NCBI GenBank assembly: GCA_022641835.1
Contig: CP048717.1
Span: 1,426,001-1,490,000 of the forward strand
DNA from: Petasospora fabianii
Lineage: Eukaryota; Ascomycota; Saccharomycetes; Phaffomycetales; Wickerhamomycetaceae
Length of the DNA stretch: 64,000 nt
Reading direction: 5' to 3'
Below the pieces are notes generated by a model. That model made no database searches. It was not told the origin of the DNA and saw nothing but the letters and a program-made list of their open reading frames with translations. The position numbers and the translations under genes are program-made. Positions 21,721 to 32,638 of the stretch are shown piece after piece; position 1 is the stretch's first letter; every line of letters starts with the position of its first letter.

Positions 21721-24144
21721 ATGGCCGATCCGCTTAATCGCATCACTGCGATGCTTGAGAGCGCACGCGACATGACCATTGAAGCCGCTGCCGCTGCGTC
21801 AGCTAAGCTCGCCGACACCCCTACAGAGATGCGTCCACAACAGGTATCTGCTTTACTCAATGCTAAATCAGAACGTGAAGTGCTTAGAGGATTGAAGTAC
21901 GTCATCTCTTTAGTCTCTTCGGGCAAAGACGCTTCAGGATTTTTCACAGATGTCGTCAAAAACGTGTCCTCCTCGAGTCTTAGCGTTCGGAAGCTAGTGT
22001 ACACTTATCTGTTACGTTACGCAGAGAAGGAGAATGATACTGCTCTGCTTTCTGTCAATGCAATTCAGAAGTCTCTTGGAGACAAGAATGAGCAAGTGCG
22101 TGCACTTGCCATCAGAGTCATGTCTGAGATTAGAATTGGTTCTATCTATCCAATTGTGCTCTTGGGTATCCGCAAATGTATTGCAGACTCTTCGGTAAGC
22201 GTCAGAAAGGCATCTGCAGTTGCATTGATCAACGTTTATAACAACTATGGTGCATCAAGTGTTGAAGAACTCATCGAGATATTACAAACATTACTGAAGG
22301 ACAGATCTCCAGTTGTCATTGGTGAGACAATCACTGCTTTTAAGACCATATGTCCAGATCGTTATGATTTACTTCATGGTCATTATCGTCGTCTCTGTTC
22401 CTTGATTCCTGAACTCAATGAATGGTCTCAGGCATACCTCACAGAGATCCTTACAAACTATGCTAGAGAGTTTCTTCCAAGACCAAAAATCATTAACACT
22501 GCATCTTCTTCACGTGAGTTCATTACACTACCTGATAACTATAACGAGATCCCATTCCCCGTGTATGACGTGGAATTTGACCCAGATCTCAAATTATTCC
22601 TTGACTCTATCAAAGGACTCGTATACAACAGCAATGAAGCTGTGATATTGGCTGTCGGTCGTGCACACTTCCATCTTTCACCACCAAAGACTTTTAAAGA
22701 GTCTCAAATAGCTGCTGCTTTTGTTCGCAACCTTATAACATCACCACCAGAATCTGCAAACTTCATCATCCAAAGCATCCTATTCATGGCAATGCATGAC
22801 CCAACACTCTTTGTTCAATACGAAAAACGTTTCTACTTGCTTTCAAGAGATCATTTTAACAATGCTCAGTTTAAGCTCAAGATCCTCTCGGCCATTTGCA
22901 ATGAAAACAACATTAAGACAATCCTTCATGAACTCCAATACTATGCACTTAATAGTGAAGACAAGCAGATTGCAATTGAAAGTGTCAAGGCTATTGGTGT
23001 TTGTTCTCAAATTAGCGATTATTGGAGTGGCAAGATCCTCAAATGGCTCTTGAATGACATATCTGATCCTCAAAGAGATCCACTTGTCGTGGCAGAGTTC
23101 TTAACAGTGATCAGATACATCGTTCAACAAAATCCACAAAACAACGTGCGTACCGTTGCACGTCTCGCTCGCTTATTAGACCAGGAATCATTGGCTGATA
23201 CTGCCAAGGAATCTATCATCTGGCTTGTTGGTGAGTTTGCCAGCGTTGCCCCTGAAATTGGTCCAGATGTCTTGAGAAAACTGATTAAAAACTTTGCATA
23301 TGAAACAGACAAGGTCAGGTACCATGTCCTTTTACTATCTGCTAAGATTTATTCTCATTCTTTGGGGAAATATGCCGAAGAGACAGGTGATGTGTCACTC
23401 GAGAATTACGACTACTCCGGAATCATTCCAAAGATGTTCAACTACGTAACACACTTGGCCCGTTATGATGATGTTTATGACACAAGAGATCGTGCTAGAA
23501 CATTTTACTTCTTACTCTCCACAAAGGGACAACACACTCAACTTGCTACACTCTTACTTCAAGCACCAAAACCGGTACCACTCGTCACTATGCGCAAGAT
23601 CACAGATCCACTTGATAGAGCCAAGGGAACCGACCATTTTACCTCTCTCCAGGTGGACGAAATTGTCAAGGAGTACAACATGTTACCACCATGGTGTGAT
23701 GCTGATAAAATTCCAGATAGTTCAATTAGAGAGGAAATTGAAGTGAAGGAAGTAATGAAAAGCTTCTCTCAACAATCTATTTCATCGGTGGATTCTCGCA
23801 GATCTCAGATGAACAATGGTGGCATTGACAGTGCCTCTTATAACAGTGGAAGATTTGGATACAGGCCACAGAGAGAAAGAACGTACAAGTTACAGAGTCT
23901 CGATGATTTCTTTGCTTCTGAGGAGGAACCAGTCGTTGAAAAGAAGAAAGTGACAAAAAAGATAATTTATGAGGAGGTCAGTGAAGATGAAGACGAGGAA
24001 GAAGAAAGTGAAGAGGATGACGAAGAAGAGGAAGAAGAAAGCAGCTCTGAGTCTGAATCTGAGGATGAAGAAGAAGAAGAAGAAGAAGAAGAGGAGGACG
24101 GTGATGATGGTAGTCACCAACCCGATAAACCACTACTCGGCTAA
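21721..24144 (+). CDS. APL6: AP-3 adaptor complex beta subunit
   Basis: 807 residues (yeast Apl6 809). The N-terminal adaptin trunk of helical repeats begins LNAKSEREVLRGLKYVISLVSSGKDAS and VRKLVYTYLLRYAE, features of beta adaptins. A hinge from about residue 670 leads to a long acidic Glu/Asp/Ser tail (about 740-800), typical of AP-3 beta. AP-3 sorts alkaline phosphatase and Vam3 directly from Golgi to vacuole. The last codons are 70 bp from the convergent HSH155 stop. Confidence 0.95.
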   Translation: MADPLNRITAMLESARDMTIEAAAAASAKLADTPTEMRPQQVSALLNAKSEREVLRGLKYVISLVSSGKDASGFFTDVVKNVSSSSLSVRKLVYTYLLRYAEKENDTALLSVNAIQKSLGDKNEQVRALAIRVMSEIRIGSIYPIVLLGIRKCIADSSVSVRKASAVALINVYNNYGASSVEELIEILQTLLKDRSPVVIGETITAFKTICPDRYDLLHGHYRRLCSLIPELNEWSQAYLTEILTNYAREFLPRPKIINTASSSREFITLPDNYNEIPFPVYDVEFDPDLKLFLDSIKGLVYNSNEAVILAVGRAHFHLSPPKTFKESQIAAAFVRNLITSPPESANFIIQSILFMAMHDPTLFVQYEKRFYLLSRDHFNNAQFKLKILSAICNENNIKTILHELQYYALNSEDKQIAIESVKAIGVCSQISDYWSGKILKWLLNDISDPQRDPLVVAEFLTVIRYIVQQNPQNNVRTVARLARLLDQESLADTAKESIIWLVGEFASVAPEIGPDVLRKLIKNFAYETDKVRYHVLLLSAKIYSHSLGKYAEETGDVSLENYDYSGIIPKMFNYVTHLARYDDVYDTRDRARTFYFLLSTKGQHTQLATLLLQAPKPVPLVTMRKITDPLDRAKGTDHFTSLQVDEIVKEYNMLPPWCDADKIPDSSIREEIEVKEVMKSFSQQSISSVDSRRSQMNNGGIDSASYNSGRFGYRPQRERTYKLQSLDDFFASEEEPVVEKKKVTKKIIYEEVSEDEDEEEESEEDDEEEEEESSSESESEDEEEEEEEEEEDGDDGSHQPDKPLLG

Positions 24145-24214
24145 TATTCTGTCATTACGTATTTTGTTTCTCAGGAAGACACATCTAATACAATTCATCA
24201 TTCTGCATTGATTA

Positions 24215-27200
24215 TTACAACACCACATCGAACAAATCCATCTTGTACTTGTCTTCTTCAACCCTTGGATAGTATGGTACCAATGCATCCATCTGTTGAA
24301 CGTAAGCAGCATTGTAAACTCTCCAAAATGGTTTTCTCACCTTTCTAGCAGGGTGGAAAAGACCGTTCCAGATGTAGTTCATTACCAGACCAGGACCAAC
24401 AGCAGTACGAACACCCTCAATACTATCCAAGATTCTGGCAATAACATGAGGAGAAGTCTCGTATAGGTTCGGAATCAGGAGGTTCAAAAAATGAATAAAG
24501 ACGTCCTCACGGCCAGCACCAACACATCCCAGGGAGATCTGTCTGATAACACTAGCAGCAGTCTGACGATGAACTTGATCTCTGTCAGTCAATGCATCTT
24601 CGAGCAGTGGCGCAACAGCGTATACATAATCAGCAGATGTGTCACCAATGTACTCGAACATAAACGACATGGCTTTCAAAACACCGTTTTGGACATTAGT
24701 CTCTGGGGTTCTGTACTCGTTCATCAATGCCGGAAGGACAGTAAATGGAGAACAAGTTTCGGCAACAATACCGATAGCAACAGCAGTACAAACTCTCAGT
24801 TGACGTTCCTGAACCCTCAAATTGTTCAGAAGTGTAACCAGCACATCTTGAGGACCCACAGCCTTGGCAATGTATCCAAAAGTGTTGTTAGCAGCTCTTC
24901 TGATACCTCTGCGTGTGCTTTTCAACATATCAAGCAATTCAAAGCAAATACGCATCCATTCCTTTGGAGACACGTATTCAGCACCTCTGTCAGCGATACG
25001 ACCAACAAGGTCGATGGCATTTTCCTGTACTTTCTCATGCCTGTTTCTCAAGATTGGAGTCAAATGTGGAAGAAGTTGGTTGACTGGTGGTTGGAGTGCA
25101 CTGATACCAACAACTGTGGCAATACTCTTCAGAGCACCCAGAATAGACCCGAGTACCTCTGGGAACACTTCACCAAGGGATTCGTACAAAACTGTCGATA
25201 GCATCTTCAGGAGATCCTCCCTATCGCAGGCCTTAATAACTGGAGCAATGAGGCCAATCAAATCTGCTGCTTGTTGGCGGACTTCAGGTGTTTTGTTCTT
25301 GATTCTGTGTAGGATCTCAGATATGATTCTCTCAATGAACGGTGAGGTTCTTGCACCCATGGAATTGAGCACCGTAGAGAATGCCTTCAGAACAAGCGGG
25401 TCTGTGCTAGTGATTGGTTGTTCCTGGTAAGCGAACAGCATACCATCAATAAGCATTTCGTCTGTTCTTTCTGAAAGACCAGAGGAACCCCATTTGGAAA
25501 CAACCTTCTCAACTGTCTCAACTGCCATTCTACGGAATGGTTCGGACTCGTCCTTGAGAGTTATCAACAAACGGTCAATAATCTCAGAGACACCACACTT
25601 CTCGGAAAGGATCACCGTAGTTTCGACAACAAGTTTTGCAGAACGACGATCTAGAGCCAATCTTCTGGTCCAGAAGTTCTTAAACAATGGTGGTAAAACC
25701 GTCTTTTTCAGATATGCAGGTTGAATACCCTCAGTAGCAGCACAGCGTTGAACAACGTGTAACACAGTCTTTTTCATTTCGTCATCTGGAGAGCTGAACT
25801 CCCTGAGAACAACTTTCATGATTTCGTGAGTGTAGGAAGCAGCCTCTTCTGGCTCCATGAGTGGAATGATGTTGCCGATACATCTTAAGAATGAAGCCAG
25901 TCCCCTGCCACGATGTCTTAAGATGCCTCTCCAGAGAGGCTCCATGATCTGTTCAAATGATTCATTACCATAAGGAGCTGCTGCCTCAGCCAATGCGTTC
26001 AAAGCGTTGGCAGCCATGATGCGTACACTTAGTTGCTCATCAGTTAGACCTTTACCCACACACTCCACAAGTCCATTGAGATGGGGCAGTACACCACATC
26101 CAACCAAAATTGCAATCTGCTGAACGGCCTTGATACCCGTGTGTCTGGCTTGCCATGACTTTTTGGAGTTGCAAACTGCTTTTAAAAAGGGTACAAGTGC
26201 TGGGATACCCAAAGCGCTGGCCACTACAGCCAATGCCCTCGCTGTGGTGTTTCTCACGTACTCATCGCTGTGGTCGATGTCTGGTCTAATAGTTGAAATC
26301 ATGTGTGCAAGGCCAGCAGCTTTGGATAAGTTGGAGATGATTTCACGGCCCTCCGTTCGGGTGATGTAGTCTTCATCAATGAGCAGAGGCGAGACAACGA
26401 CGAGGATTTTATGAGTAAAGGGACGGATCATGTCGTCAAGCCTGTACATAACACGATCAATCACTTTGACCATCAGGTGGCGTTCTTGGTCATCGAGGCT
26501 TTTTTCAAGAAGTAGTGGCAGAATTTGATTGAAGAGTGCCTTAGCTCCAAACTGACGGGCACCTTCAGTGATTTGTCTCATGGCCTGTTTACGGACTTGA
26601 GGGGATCCATTCTTGATCTTCAACAACAACTTCATAATCTTGCGCTCCTTAACATCTTCAATAGAGAGTTCGTTCTCGCTCTTGTTATCAAGTAGCTTGC
26701 CGAAGTACTTGGCGTCTTGCTCCTTGAAGAACTGGAGGTCCTTGACACCTGGAACCTCCGTGATGAGTGCCTCTTTCGTGATTTCTGTCAAGGAACTGTT
26801 GTTTTCTGGAGGTACATAGCCCATGGTACCATCTGAAGTTGGTACAATCGAGGAATCTGGCTCCTTGTCCCAACGTGACTTCTTGTGATGCGTCTCATCA
26901 GTTTGTGCCACTGTTGTTGTTGTTGTTGTTGTTGTATTATCTTCGGCACCAACATCCCATCTTCTCTTCCTTGTTCTTCGAGGCGGTGTTTTACTCCCAT
27001 CATCTTCACCTGATTTGAGCGGTGTCTCATTAGATTTCCTCAAAGAGTCCAGCTCTTCCTGTTTCTTTTCTTTTCCCAGTTGTACCTCCTTTTCTCTGAT
27101 CTGGGCAAGCTGCTCATCGCTAATGGTGGGGTCTCTTTCCGGGGAGAGCTCACGTTGATACCTCTGTTTCTGGTAATCACTTTCTCTTTCAAACTTTGAC

Positions 27201-27421
27201 CGCCTCACCTGATGATCCTTGAGGACATCTGACTCGTCATTGCCATCGATAACAGAATCCAAAATATCCTTAGGAGCCGAGTACTGGCCTGAAAGGTTGT
27301 ATGCTCCGTTCGCCTTCTTCTCCTTTTGGAACACAATCTGACCGTCTGGGTGCATGTTAGTGACTCGAATTCTTGCAGAAGACCGCAAAGCTGATCTTTC
27401 AGTAGAAAACTCACTCGACAT
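24215..27421 (-). CDS. HSH155: U2 snRNP SF3b subunit 1
   Basis: 1068 residues (S. cerevisiae Hsh155 971, human SF3B1 1304). The disordered N-terminus holds two Trp-containing U2AF-ligand motifs, RKRRWD (151-156) and KKSRWD (180-185). From about 255 to the end it is HEAT repeats very close to SF3B1, including [26 protein letters not shown] and [21 protein letters not shown]. The protein clamps the branch-site helix with U2 snRNA. The lysine equivalent to human K700 is Ser465, while H662 and K666 equivalents are kept (His427, Lys431). Confidence 0.97.
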   Translation of the reverse strand: MSSEFSTERSALRSSARIRVTNMHPDGQIVFQKEKKANGAYNLSGQYSAPKDILDSVIDGNDESDVLKDHQVRRSKFERESDYQKQRYQRELSPERDPTISDEQLAQIREKEVQLGKEKKQEELDSLRKSNETPLKSGEDDGSKTPPRRTRKRRWDVGAEDNTTTTTTTTVAQTDETHHKKSRWDKEPDSSIVPTSDGTMGYVPPENNSSLTEITKEALITEVPGVKDLQFFKEQDAKYFGKLLDNKSENELSIEDVKERKIMKLLLKIKNGSPQVRKQAMRQITEGARQFGAKALFNQILPLLLEKSLDDQERHLMVKVIDRVMYRLDDMIRPFTHKILVVVSPLLIDEDYITRTEGREIISNLSKAAGLAHMISTIRPDIDHSDEYVRNTTARALAVVASALGIPALVPFLKAVCNSKKSWQARHTGIKAVQQIAILVGCGVLPHLNGLVECVGKGLTDEQLSVRIMAANALNALAEAAAPYGNESFEQIMEPLWRGILRHRGRGLASFLRCIGNIIPLMEPEEAASYTHEIMKVVLREFSSPDDEMKKTVLHVVQRCAATEGIQPAYLKKTVLPPLFKNFWTRRLALDRRSAKLVVETTVILSEKCGVSEIIDRLLITLKDESEPFRRMAVETVEKVVSKWGSSGLSERTDEMLIDGMLFAYQEQPITSTDPLVLKAFSTVLNSMGARTSPFIERIISEILHRIKNKTPEVRQQAADLIGLIAPVIKACDREDLLKMLSTVLYESLGEVFPEVLGSILGALKSIATVVGISALQPPVNQLLPHLTPILRNRHEKVQENAIDLVGRIADRGAEYVSPKEWMRICFELLDMLKSTRRGIRRAANNTFGYIAKAVGPQDVLVTLLNNLRVQERQLRVCTAVAIGIVAETCSPFTVLPALMNEYRTPETNVQNGVLKAMSFMFEYIGDTSADYVYAVAPLLEDALTDRDQVHRQTAASVIRQISLGCVGAGREDVFIHFLNLLIPNLYETSPHVIARILDSIEGVRTAVGPGLVMNYIWNGLFHPARKVRKPFWRVYNAAYVQQMDALVPYYPRVEEDKYKMDLFDVVL

Positions 27422-27518
27422 TGCTCTGCAAGGCAGTTGATGATGAGATATCTACCCATTTTAAAGAGCCATAGTGTAAAAGAGTCTTCCCCCATCTGAT
27501 AGAAAATGTCAATCCCGA

Positions 27519-27536
27519 AAAATGGTGTCCGGGTGT
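27519..27536. promoter_or_regulatory. Rap1-like site in the HSH155/GPI16 promoter
   Basis: AAAATGGTGTCCGGGTGT is identical to 18895-18912 upstream of ELC1. The core complement ACACCCGGACACC resembles the Rap1 consensus ACACCCRYACAYM. It lies about 100 bp from each of the two divergent ATGs. Confidence 0.5.
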
Positions 27537-27648
27537 GAACTCCATCGCCAAAACGCGATCTGGGCAAGGCCACCGCAACATGTTTTCGATCTCCTTTCAC
27601 TCTTTCGTGTCTCGTTCCTCTAGAGACCTCAAGCATCTACCACAGACC

Positions 27649-29541
27649 ATGCTCCCCACCAGACTCCTCTCCTTGCTGGCACTTGCTACGGTGCCTTTTG
27701 TTTGGGCCGAGGACGTCGGGGGCCCTGACACCCCCGAAGTGTCTGAGCACGTTGAGCTGCTCCGCACACCGGGCATCGAGGAACAACACGTTATTTACCC
27801 ATACTCAGAAACCCTTGATATCACTCCGCTACCCAGAAACCACATGTTTGCATCGTTCAAGTTTGACCTCGAGTCAGAGCCTTACAACGTCTCTCAAAGG
27901 TCACCTTACACACATTACAAGGCATTCCCTCGTGCGCTCGCACCAATCCTTGCCTCTACCAACACACGGGACCTTCACATGCGCTTTGGACAAGGTTGGT
28001 GGGACTCTGAGCACTGGGGTCAACTTCCCGACTCTGGTGTCTCTGCTGGAGGTGTCGGAATTGAAGTCTGGGCTGTGATTGAAGCCAAGACTAAGGAGGA
28101 GAGTTTCGAGCAGTGGATCACACTCGTGAATATATTATCTGGTCTCTTCTGTGCCTCTCTGAACTTCATTGACAGTTCAAAAACAATTTACCCAGTAAAG
28201 TCATTTGCCCCATCACGCGACATTCCACTTTTTGACCAGGAAAGCGAACTGTTTCTCATCAGAGCTTCGTTACCTTCGGAGCCAGTCTGTACCGAGAACT
28301 TGACACCTTTCATGAAATTCATTCCAACCAGAGGTAAAGCTGGTCTTGCTTCTCTTCTAGATGGCCACAGAATCTTTGAATCTGAATGGCATATGATGTC
28401 CATTGATATCGAGACACAATGCTCCGAAGATCAAATATGCAAGCTTGGTATGAAACAGCAGATTGACGCCGTCGTTGACGTTACCAGAGCATTGAGAAGA
28501 AAGAAGAGTCAAATTCCAAAACCAGATCAAGGGAGTGACCTAATCTGTGATCCATCCAAGCCAATGGATAATTTCCAGTGTTTCCCAATCAACCAGAAAG
28601 ATGATATGGCTTATTCATTGAGTGACATCTTTGGGCGTTCCATAAACGGTGGAAGCTTGCTATCTGAGAAGCCATCTCGTGTCTGCGTTCACGCCCCTGA
28701 GGAGTGGAGTGTATTCCTTAGCAATGGCTCATCTAATTATGGTACTGGTGACAACTGTTTTGATATCAAAAATGTCCTGGAACATGATGTCCATTTAGAT
28801 ACCAGAGCCAGTGCGAATGTTAATGAGCCAAAGCCTGTCCCAGTCTCCGTCTCAAGATCTCTCACAGGATACGGCCAAGATACAGGTGGTGTGAGAACCG
28901 TATTCAAGAACAACCTCAAGGACGATATTCATTTTGTTTACCTGGAAACCCTCCCATGGTTCATGAGAATTTACCTTCACACACTCACAGTCAGTGGTAT
29001 TGAAGACACGGATAATATCATTCGTTCCATCTTCTACCAGCCAGAAGAGGACCGCAAGAGACCAACACACTTGGAGCTTGAAATTGTTATCCCAGCTGAA
29101 TCCAGTATTGTCATCTCCTACTCCTTCGACAAGTCTCTTCTGCTCATCGCAGAATACCCACCAGATGCAAACCACGGATTCTCGATCGAACCAGGTACAC
29201 TCAAGGTAGTAAGCCCTGTTATCTACGAATTGAGAACGTCACCTGCATTACTTACCTTGCCAACTCCAGATTTCAGTATGCCGTACAACGTCATTATCTT
29301 CACTGCTACAGTCATGTCACTTTCCTTTGGTACATTCTTCAACCTTTTATTCAAACGCACTATCCCAGAAGAAGATACTGACTTGTTGGATGATGTCTTC
29401 AGTCCAAAGTCGAAATTGAAGGGGAAGATTCAGCGTGTAAAAAGTAAGATCGGAGCTAAAGTCACCAGCTTAAAAGTTGCTATGGGTATTGACAAAGCTG
29501 AAGTTAAGGTGGAGACTGACCCTGAAGTCGATGAGAACTGA
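27649..29541 (+). CDS. GPI16: GPI transamidase subunit Gpi16 (PIG-T)
   Basis: 630 residues from the ATG at 27649, chosen because it begins a signal peptide (MLPTRLLSLLALATVPFVWA); the upstream in-frame extension is not needed. The lumenal domain carries PIG-T features such as GQGWWDSEHWG, GVGIEVWAVIEA and YLETLPWFMRIYLHTL. One membrane segment lies at about 545-567, followed by a basic then acidic cytosolic tail. Gpi16 is disulfide-linked to the catalytic Gpi8 in the ER complex that attaches GPI anchors, the modification an adhesin such as the one at 1-4281 would be expected to receive. It is convergent with BUB1. Confidence 0.95.
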   Translation: MLPTRLLSLLALATVPFVWAEDVGGPDTPEVSEHVELLRTPGIEEQHVIYPYSETLDITPLPRNHMFASFKFDLESEPYNVSQRSPYTHYKAFPRALAPILASTNTRDLHMRFGQGWWDSEHWGQLPDSGVSAGGVGIEVWAVIEAKTKEESFEQWITLVNILSGLFCASLNFIDSSKTIYPVKSFAPSRDIPLFDQESELFLIRASLPSEPVCTENLTPFMKFIPTRGKAGLASLLDGHRIFESEWHMMSIDIETQCSEDQICKLGMKQQIDAVVDVTRALRRKKSQIPKPDQGSDLICDPSKPMDNFQCFPINQKDDMAYSLSDIFGRSINGGSLLSEKPSRVCVHAPEEWSVFLSNGSSNYGTGDNCFDIKNVLEHDVHLDTRASANVNEPKPVPVSVSRSLTGYGQDTGGVRTVFKNNLKDDIHFVYLETLPWFMRIYLHTLTVSGIEDTDNIIRSIFYQPEEDRKRPTHLELEIVIPAESSIVISYSFDKSLLLIAEYPPDANHGFSIEPGTLKVVSPVIYELRTSPALLTLPTPDFSMPYNVIIFTATVMSLSFGTFFNLLFKRTIPEEDTDLLDDVFSPKSKLKGKIQRVKSKIGAKVTSLKVAMGIDKAEVKVETDPEVDEN

Positions 29542-29614
29542 TGCCTACGTTTAATAGAGAAAAAAAAGGAATCTCATTCTAGTCATTAACATTCATTATT
29601 AGTATTAGCAAGCA

Positions 29615-32080
29615 TCACTTGAGTCCATCCTTGACGTATTTCAAGATTGAGACCAAAGACTGGTCGTTGTCCTCAATCCATGATTCCAATCTCTGCCTGT
29701 GTGATTTCAATACGTTTGTTAGAGGTAGGGTACCATAGCTCTTGGAGTTCATCAAAAAATCGAACAATGGATTCCAAAGCTCCTGTTTCCAGTACCTCTT
29801 GATGGGACTCGCCAACACATACTTCGTACCATCAAACTTCGTCTCAATGAAGGTTCCGTAAAGCATCGTGTGGATGATAGCGGCAATTCCAAAGTAGTCG
29901 GCTTGGAAAGTCCAAGTCTCCTTATTTCTCATCTCTGGACAGTCTTGAGAGTCCGTTTTCCAATTACATTTGAACTCAACATTCTTAGGGAAGAGGGTCA
30001 TATCGATGGAGCGACCAAAATCAATCAACTTGATACCACGATCCTTCCAGCTCTTTGCATCGACATTGTCATGAGAACTACCAAATCTGAGCATGCAATT
30101 ATCGGCCTTCAAGTCACCATGCATGATTCCAACTCCGTGGATACTTTCCAGCACCTTCAAGAGCTCACAAGTTATGAAGACCACGAGTACTTCGTCAACC
30201 GGCTTACCAGCAGCTCTGTAGAGATTGACAATATCTAGCACTGTACCCTTCTCAATGTAGTCAATGATCAAATAGCTTTCATCATCATAATAGTGTAGCT
30301 CATCTGGAACAACGATCGACTCTAACACTTGATCACCCTCCAATCTCTTGTGAATCTGAGTCAAGATGTAAAATTCCCAAGCACTCGACGGTTTTTGGCA
30401 TTTAATGGCCTTGATTTCACCTGTCATACTCTCTGCAAGATAAACACTCGCAAATCCACCTTCACCAAGAAGAGTCTTCAGATTATATGGATCACCAGTG
30501 CCTTCAAACTCGACAAATACATGTCTCGACTGCTTAATATTAAGGGACTTCTTCAAAGTGTTGCACATGTTCATGGTCTTTGGATATTGAAAAAATCCCC
30601 TGTATGAGTTTAAAGATGGATTCAGTTCTGACAAGAGGGCCACTTTCAACTTCTCGTCAGCAGGCGCAACAATGCATTTCTTCTGGATTATGGCTCCCAA
30701 GTTCTCGTTCTCTTCTTCCAGTTTCCGTTTCTTCTGGTCAACACGTTCTGTTAAGTCATTCAACACTGGCCGTGTGATCTGTTCTGTCAGGTCATCATAT
30801 ATGAGCTCATCATCTTCGTAGTTGTCAGATTTGACGGTCTTCGAACCGCGGTTGAACATGGAGTATACTTCATCATTAGCTTCCTTGGTGTAGAGCGTTG
30901 CAGTTGGCGATGCACGTCTTTTGAGATTGTTTAGTGGGTTCAAGTGAATCGTTTCATTGTTTTCTCGTTGCTTATCCGCTTTTACCAAAGAAACAGACAC
31001 GTTCTCCAAAGATGGGGTAAGATCTGCGGATTGCGGTTTCGTGTAAGCTCCTCTCATCATAGCCAACACCTCTTGAAGGCAATACTCTTCTTCACCCTGA
31101 TAAAGAAGATCGAAATTGAGGTCAATCTTTTCTGGCTTCTTTCCTGGAACTTCAATGATCTTATACACCTGCTGGTGTAATGTATCTGTGTCTTTGAATA
31201 CGGCGACCTTTGGCGTGAATTTTTTCTTAGTGACGGGTGTGTCCTGCGGTAGTGTTTCACCAGCCCATGATATCGCAGACATTTTGTTCTCTTTGTTTCT
31301 TAGTTGTTCTGTCTGGATTCTGTCCCATCCACCTGTTCTCAGGTCTGTCGATTCTTCCTCATCATTGAATATATCAATCTTGTTCTGTGGGATAGGACGT
31401 TTGTCATCCTGGAACACAGGCACTGAGGTCCCACTCTTCAGGGCCAGTGCTGTTCTAGTTGGGAAAACCGGGGATCCTGAAACATGTGATATGGTTGGTC
31501 TCTTCATTTTCCTCTCATGGAATTCGTTGAAACGCCTTTGAAGTCTGGTGAGTGGGCGAGCCTCCTGTCTAATACCTTCTTCATAGACGAGTGTAGCCTG
31601 ATCGTCTCTTCCAATACCTTCGTAATAGTTCGCGTACTCTTCGTAGTACAAGGCGAGTTGTCTTCCAATCTCCTTGCGAGCAAGATAGACAAAGATATCA
31701 CGTGGATTTTCCGAGTATTTGACGTACTGTAACCAGACTTTCAAGAATCTGGGATCGTTCTTGTAGACGACATCGTCTTTAAAGTGCGAGGTGCAACGCT
31801 CCAAAAGTGGTAGCAGTCCGCTCTCCACTGATCTTCCCGAGGGAAAATTCTTTATTGACCAATCAATGTAGTCTAAGAACGGCTGGATTGGGTCGTCAAG
31901 TTCATCAAGAAGCTCCAATTGTTTCTCGATCTCTCTGCGTTCATCCAACTGCTGCTTCTTGAGCTCAGTCTTTGGCACTTGAAGGATGCCCTTCAGCGCA
32001 GATGCCGAGCGTCCGTCCTTTTGAGGCTCTATATTCTCCTTATGTTGCTCTATTATGTCGAAATCCACGGGATCGCTCAT
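29615..32080 (-). CDS. BUB1: Spindle checkpoint kinase, fused Bub1/Mad3 (MadBub) type
   Basis: 821 residues. An N-terminal KEN box sits at 14-16 (QHKENIEP), a TPR-like Bub1/Mad3 homology region at about 47-190, a second KEN box at 263-265 (RNKENK), a GLEBS-like Bub3-binding stretch at about 329-345 (YCLQEVLAMMRG), and a kinase domain from about 530 to the end. The kinase looks active: glycine loop GEGGFASVY (539-547), Lys560, HGDLKADN (654-661) and DFG (687-689). Mad3 supplies KEN boxes for APC/C-Cdc20 inhibition and Bub1 supplies the kinase; here one protein has both, the ancestral layout. Expected at kinetochores. It is divergent from the GPH transporter. Confidence 0.93.
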   Translation of the reverse strand: MSDPVDFDIIEQHKENIEPQKDGRSASALKGILQVPKTELKKQQLDERREIEKQLELLDELDDPIQPFLDYIDWSIKNFPSGRSVESGLLPLLERCTSHFKDDVVYKNDPRFLKVWLQYVKYSENPRDIFVYLARKEIGRQLALYYEEYANYYEGIGRDDQATLVYEEGIRQEARPLTRLQRRFNEFHERKMKRPTISHVSGSPVFPTRTALALKSGTSVPVFQDDKRPIPQNKIDIFNDEEESTDLRTGGWDRIQTEQLRNKENKMSAISWAGETLPQDTPVTKKKFTPKVAVFKDTDTLHQQVYKIIEVPGKKPEKIDLNFDLLYQGEEEYCLQEVLAMMRGAYTKPQSADLTPSLENVSVSLVKADKQRENNETIHLNPLNNLKRRASPTATLYTKEANDEVYSMFNRGSKTVKSDNYEDDELIYDDLTEQITRPVLNDLTERVDQKKRKLEEENENLGAIIQKKCIVAPADEKLKVALLSELNPSLNSYRGFFQYPKTMNMCNTLKKSLNIKQSRHVFVEFEGTGDPYNLKTLLGEGGFASVYLAESMTGEIKAIKCQKPSSAWEFYILTQIHKRLEGDQVLESIVVPDELHYYDDESYLIIDYIEKGTVLDIVNLYRAAGKPVDEVLVVFITCELLKVLESIHGVGIMHGDLKADNCMLRFGSSHDNVDAKSWKDRGIKLIDFGRSIDMTLFPKNVEFKCNWKTDSQDCPEMRNKETWTFQADYFGIAAIIHTMLYGTFIETKFDGTKYVLASPIKRYWKQELWNPLFDFLMNSKSYGTLPLTNVLKSHRQRLESWIEDNDQSLVSILKYVKDGLK

Positions 32081-32177
32081 TGCCAGGGATATAGAGAAGG
32101 TGGCGGGCCGTAAAGTCTGCTGTTATTTGTTGATGGTTTGTTTTGTTTGTTTGTTTACATTTCGGGATGTGCCTCTA

Positions 32178-32188
32178 TTTTTCGCGTT
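32178..32188. promoter_or_regulatory. TTTTTCGCGTT element upstream of BUB1
   Basis: An E2F/MBF-like core (TTTCGCG) about 100 bp before the BUB1 ATG, fitting late-G1 control of a mitotic gene. The rest of 32081-32638 has no gene. Confidence 0.4.
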
Positions 32189-32638
32189 ACAAGAAACCCG
32201 AACATCACAATCATGCGGATGAGACATATGACTTGGTCTTGATTTGTTTTATCGGGCTGAGATTTTGGTATCTGTTGTTTTGATCATTAAGGAGCTTTAG
32301 CAAGATCTAATTCATTTGAACAAAATAGTATTTGATCATGACAACCTCGAGATATAGGGGCGAATAGAGTCGGTGGGTGACCAGATTGCGTGCATGCCTG
32401 ATAAGGCCACACCTCCAACACACAGCTGAGCCTTTTCTCCCCGCAAACGAACAAAAAGTCCCCTCAGTTCAGTGCTTATAACAGTTTCGCAATACCAAAC
32501 ACGAATAAAAAACATAGCTATCCCAATATAGCCTGCGGCTCACGAGGTTAGATTCACACGCTGGTACAAAATCTGGCTTAGATCGACGCGTTCTCTTTAA
32601 CACTCACAGCCTAACTACCTCCTGCTTGCTCTTGCCAC

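Noticed and set aside
24491-25430. Plus-strand frames of 236 and 188 residues
   Set aside because: Antisense shadows of HSH155.
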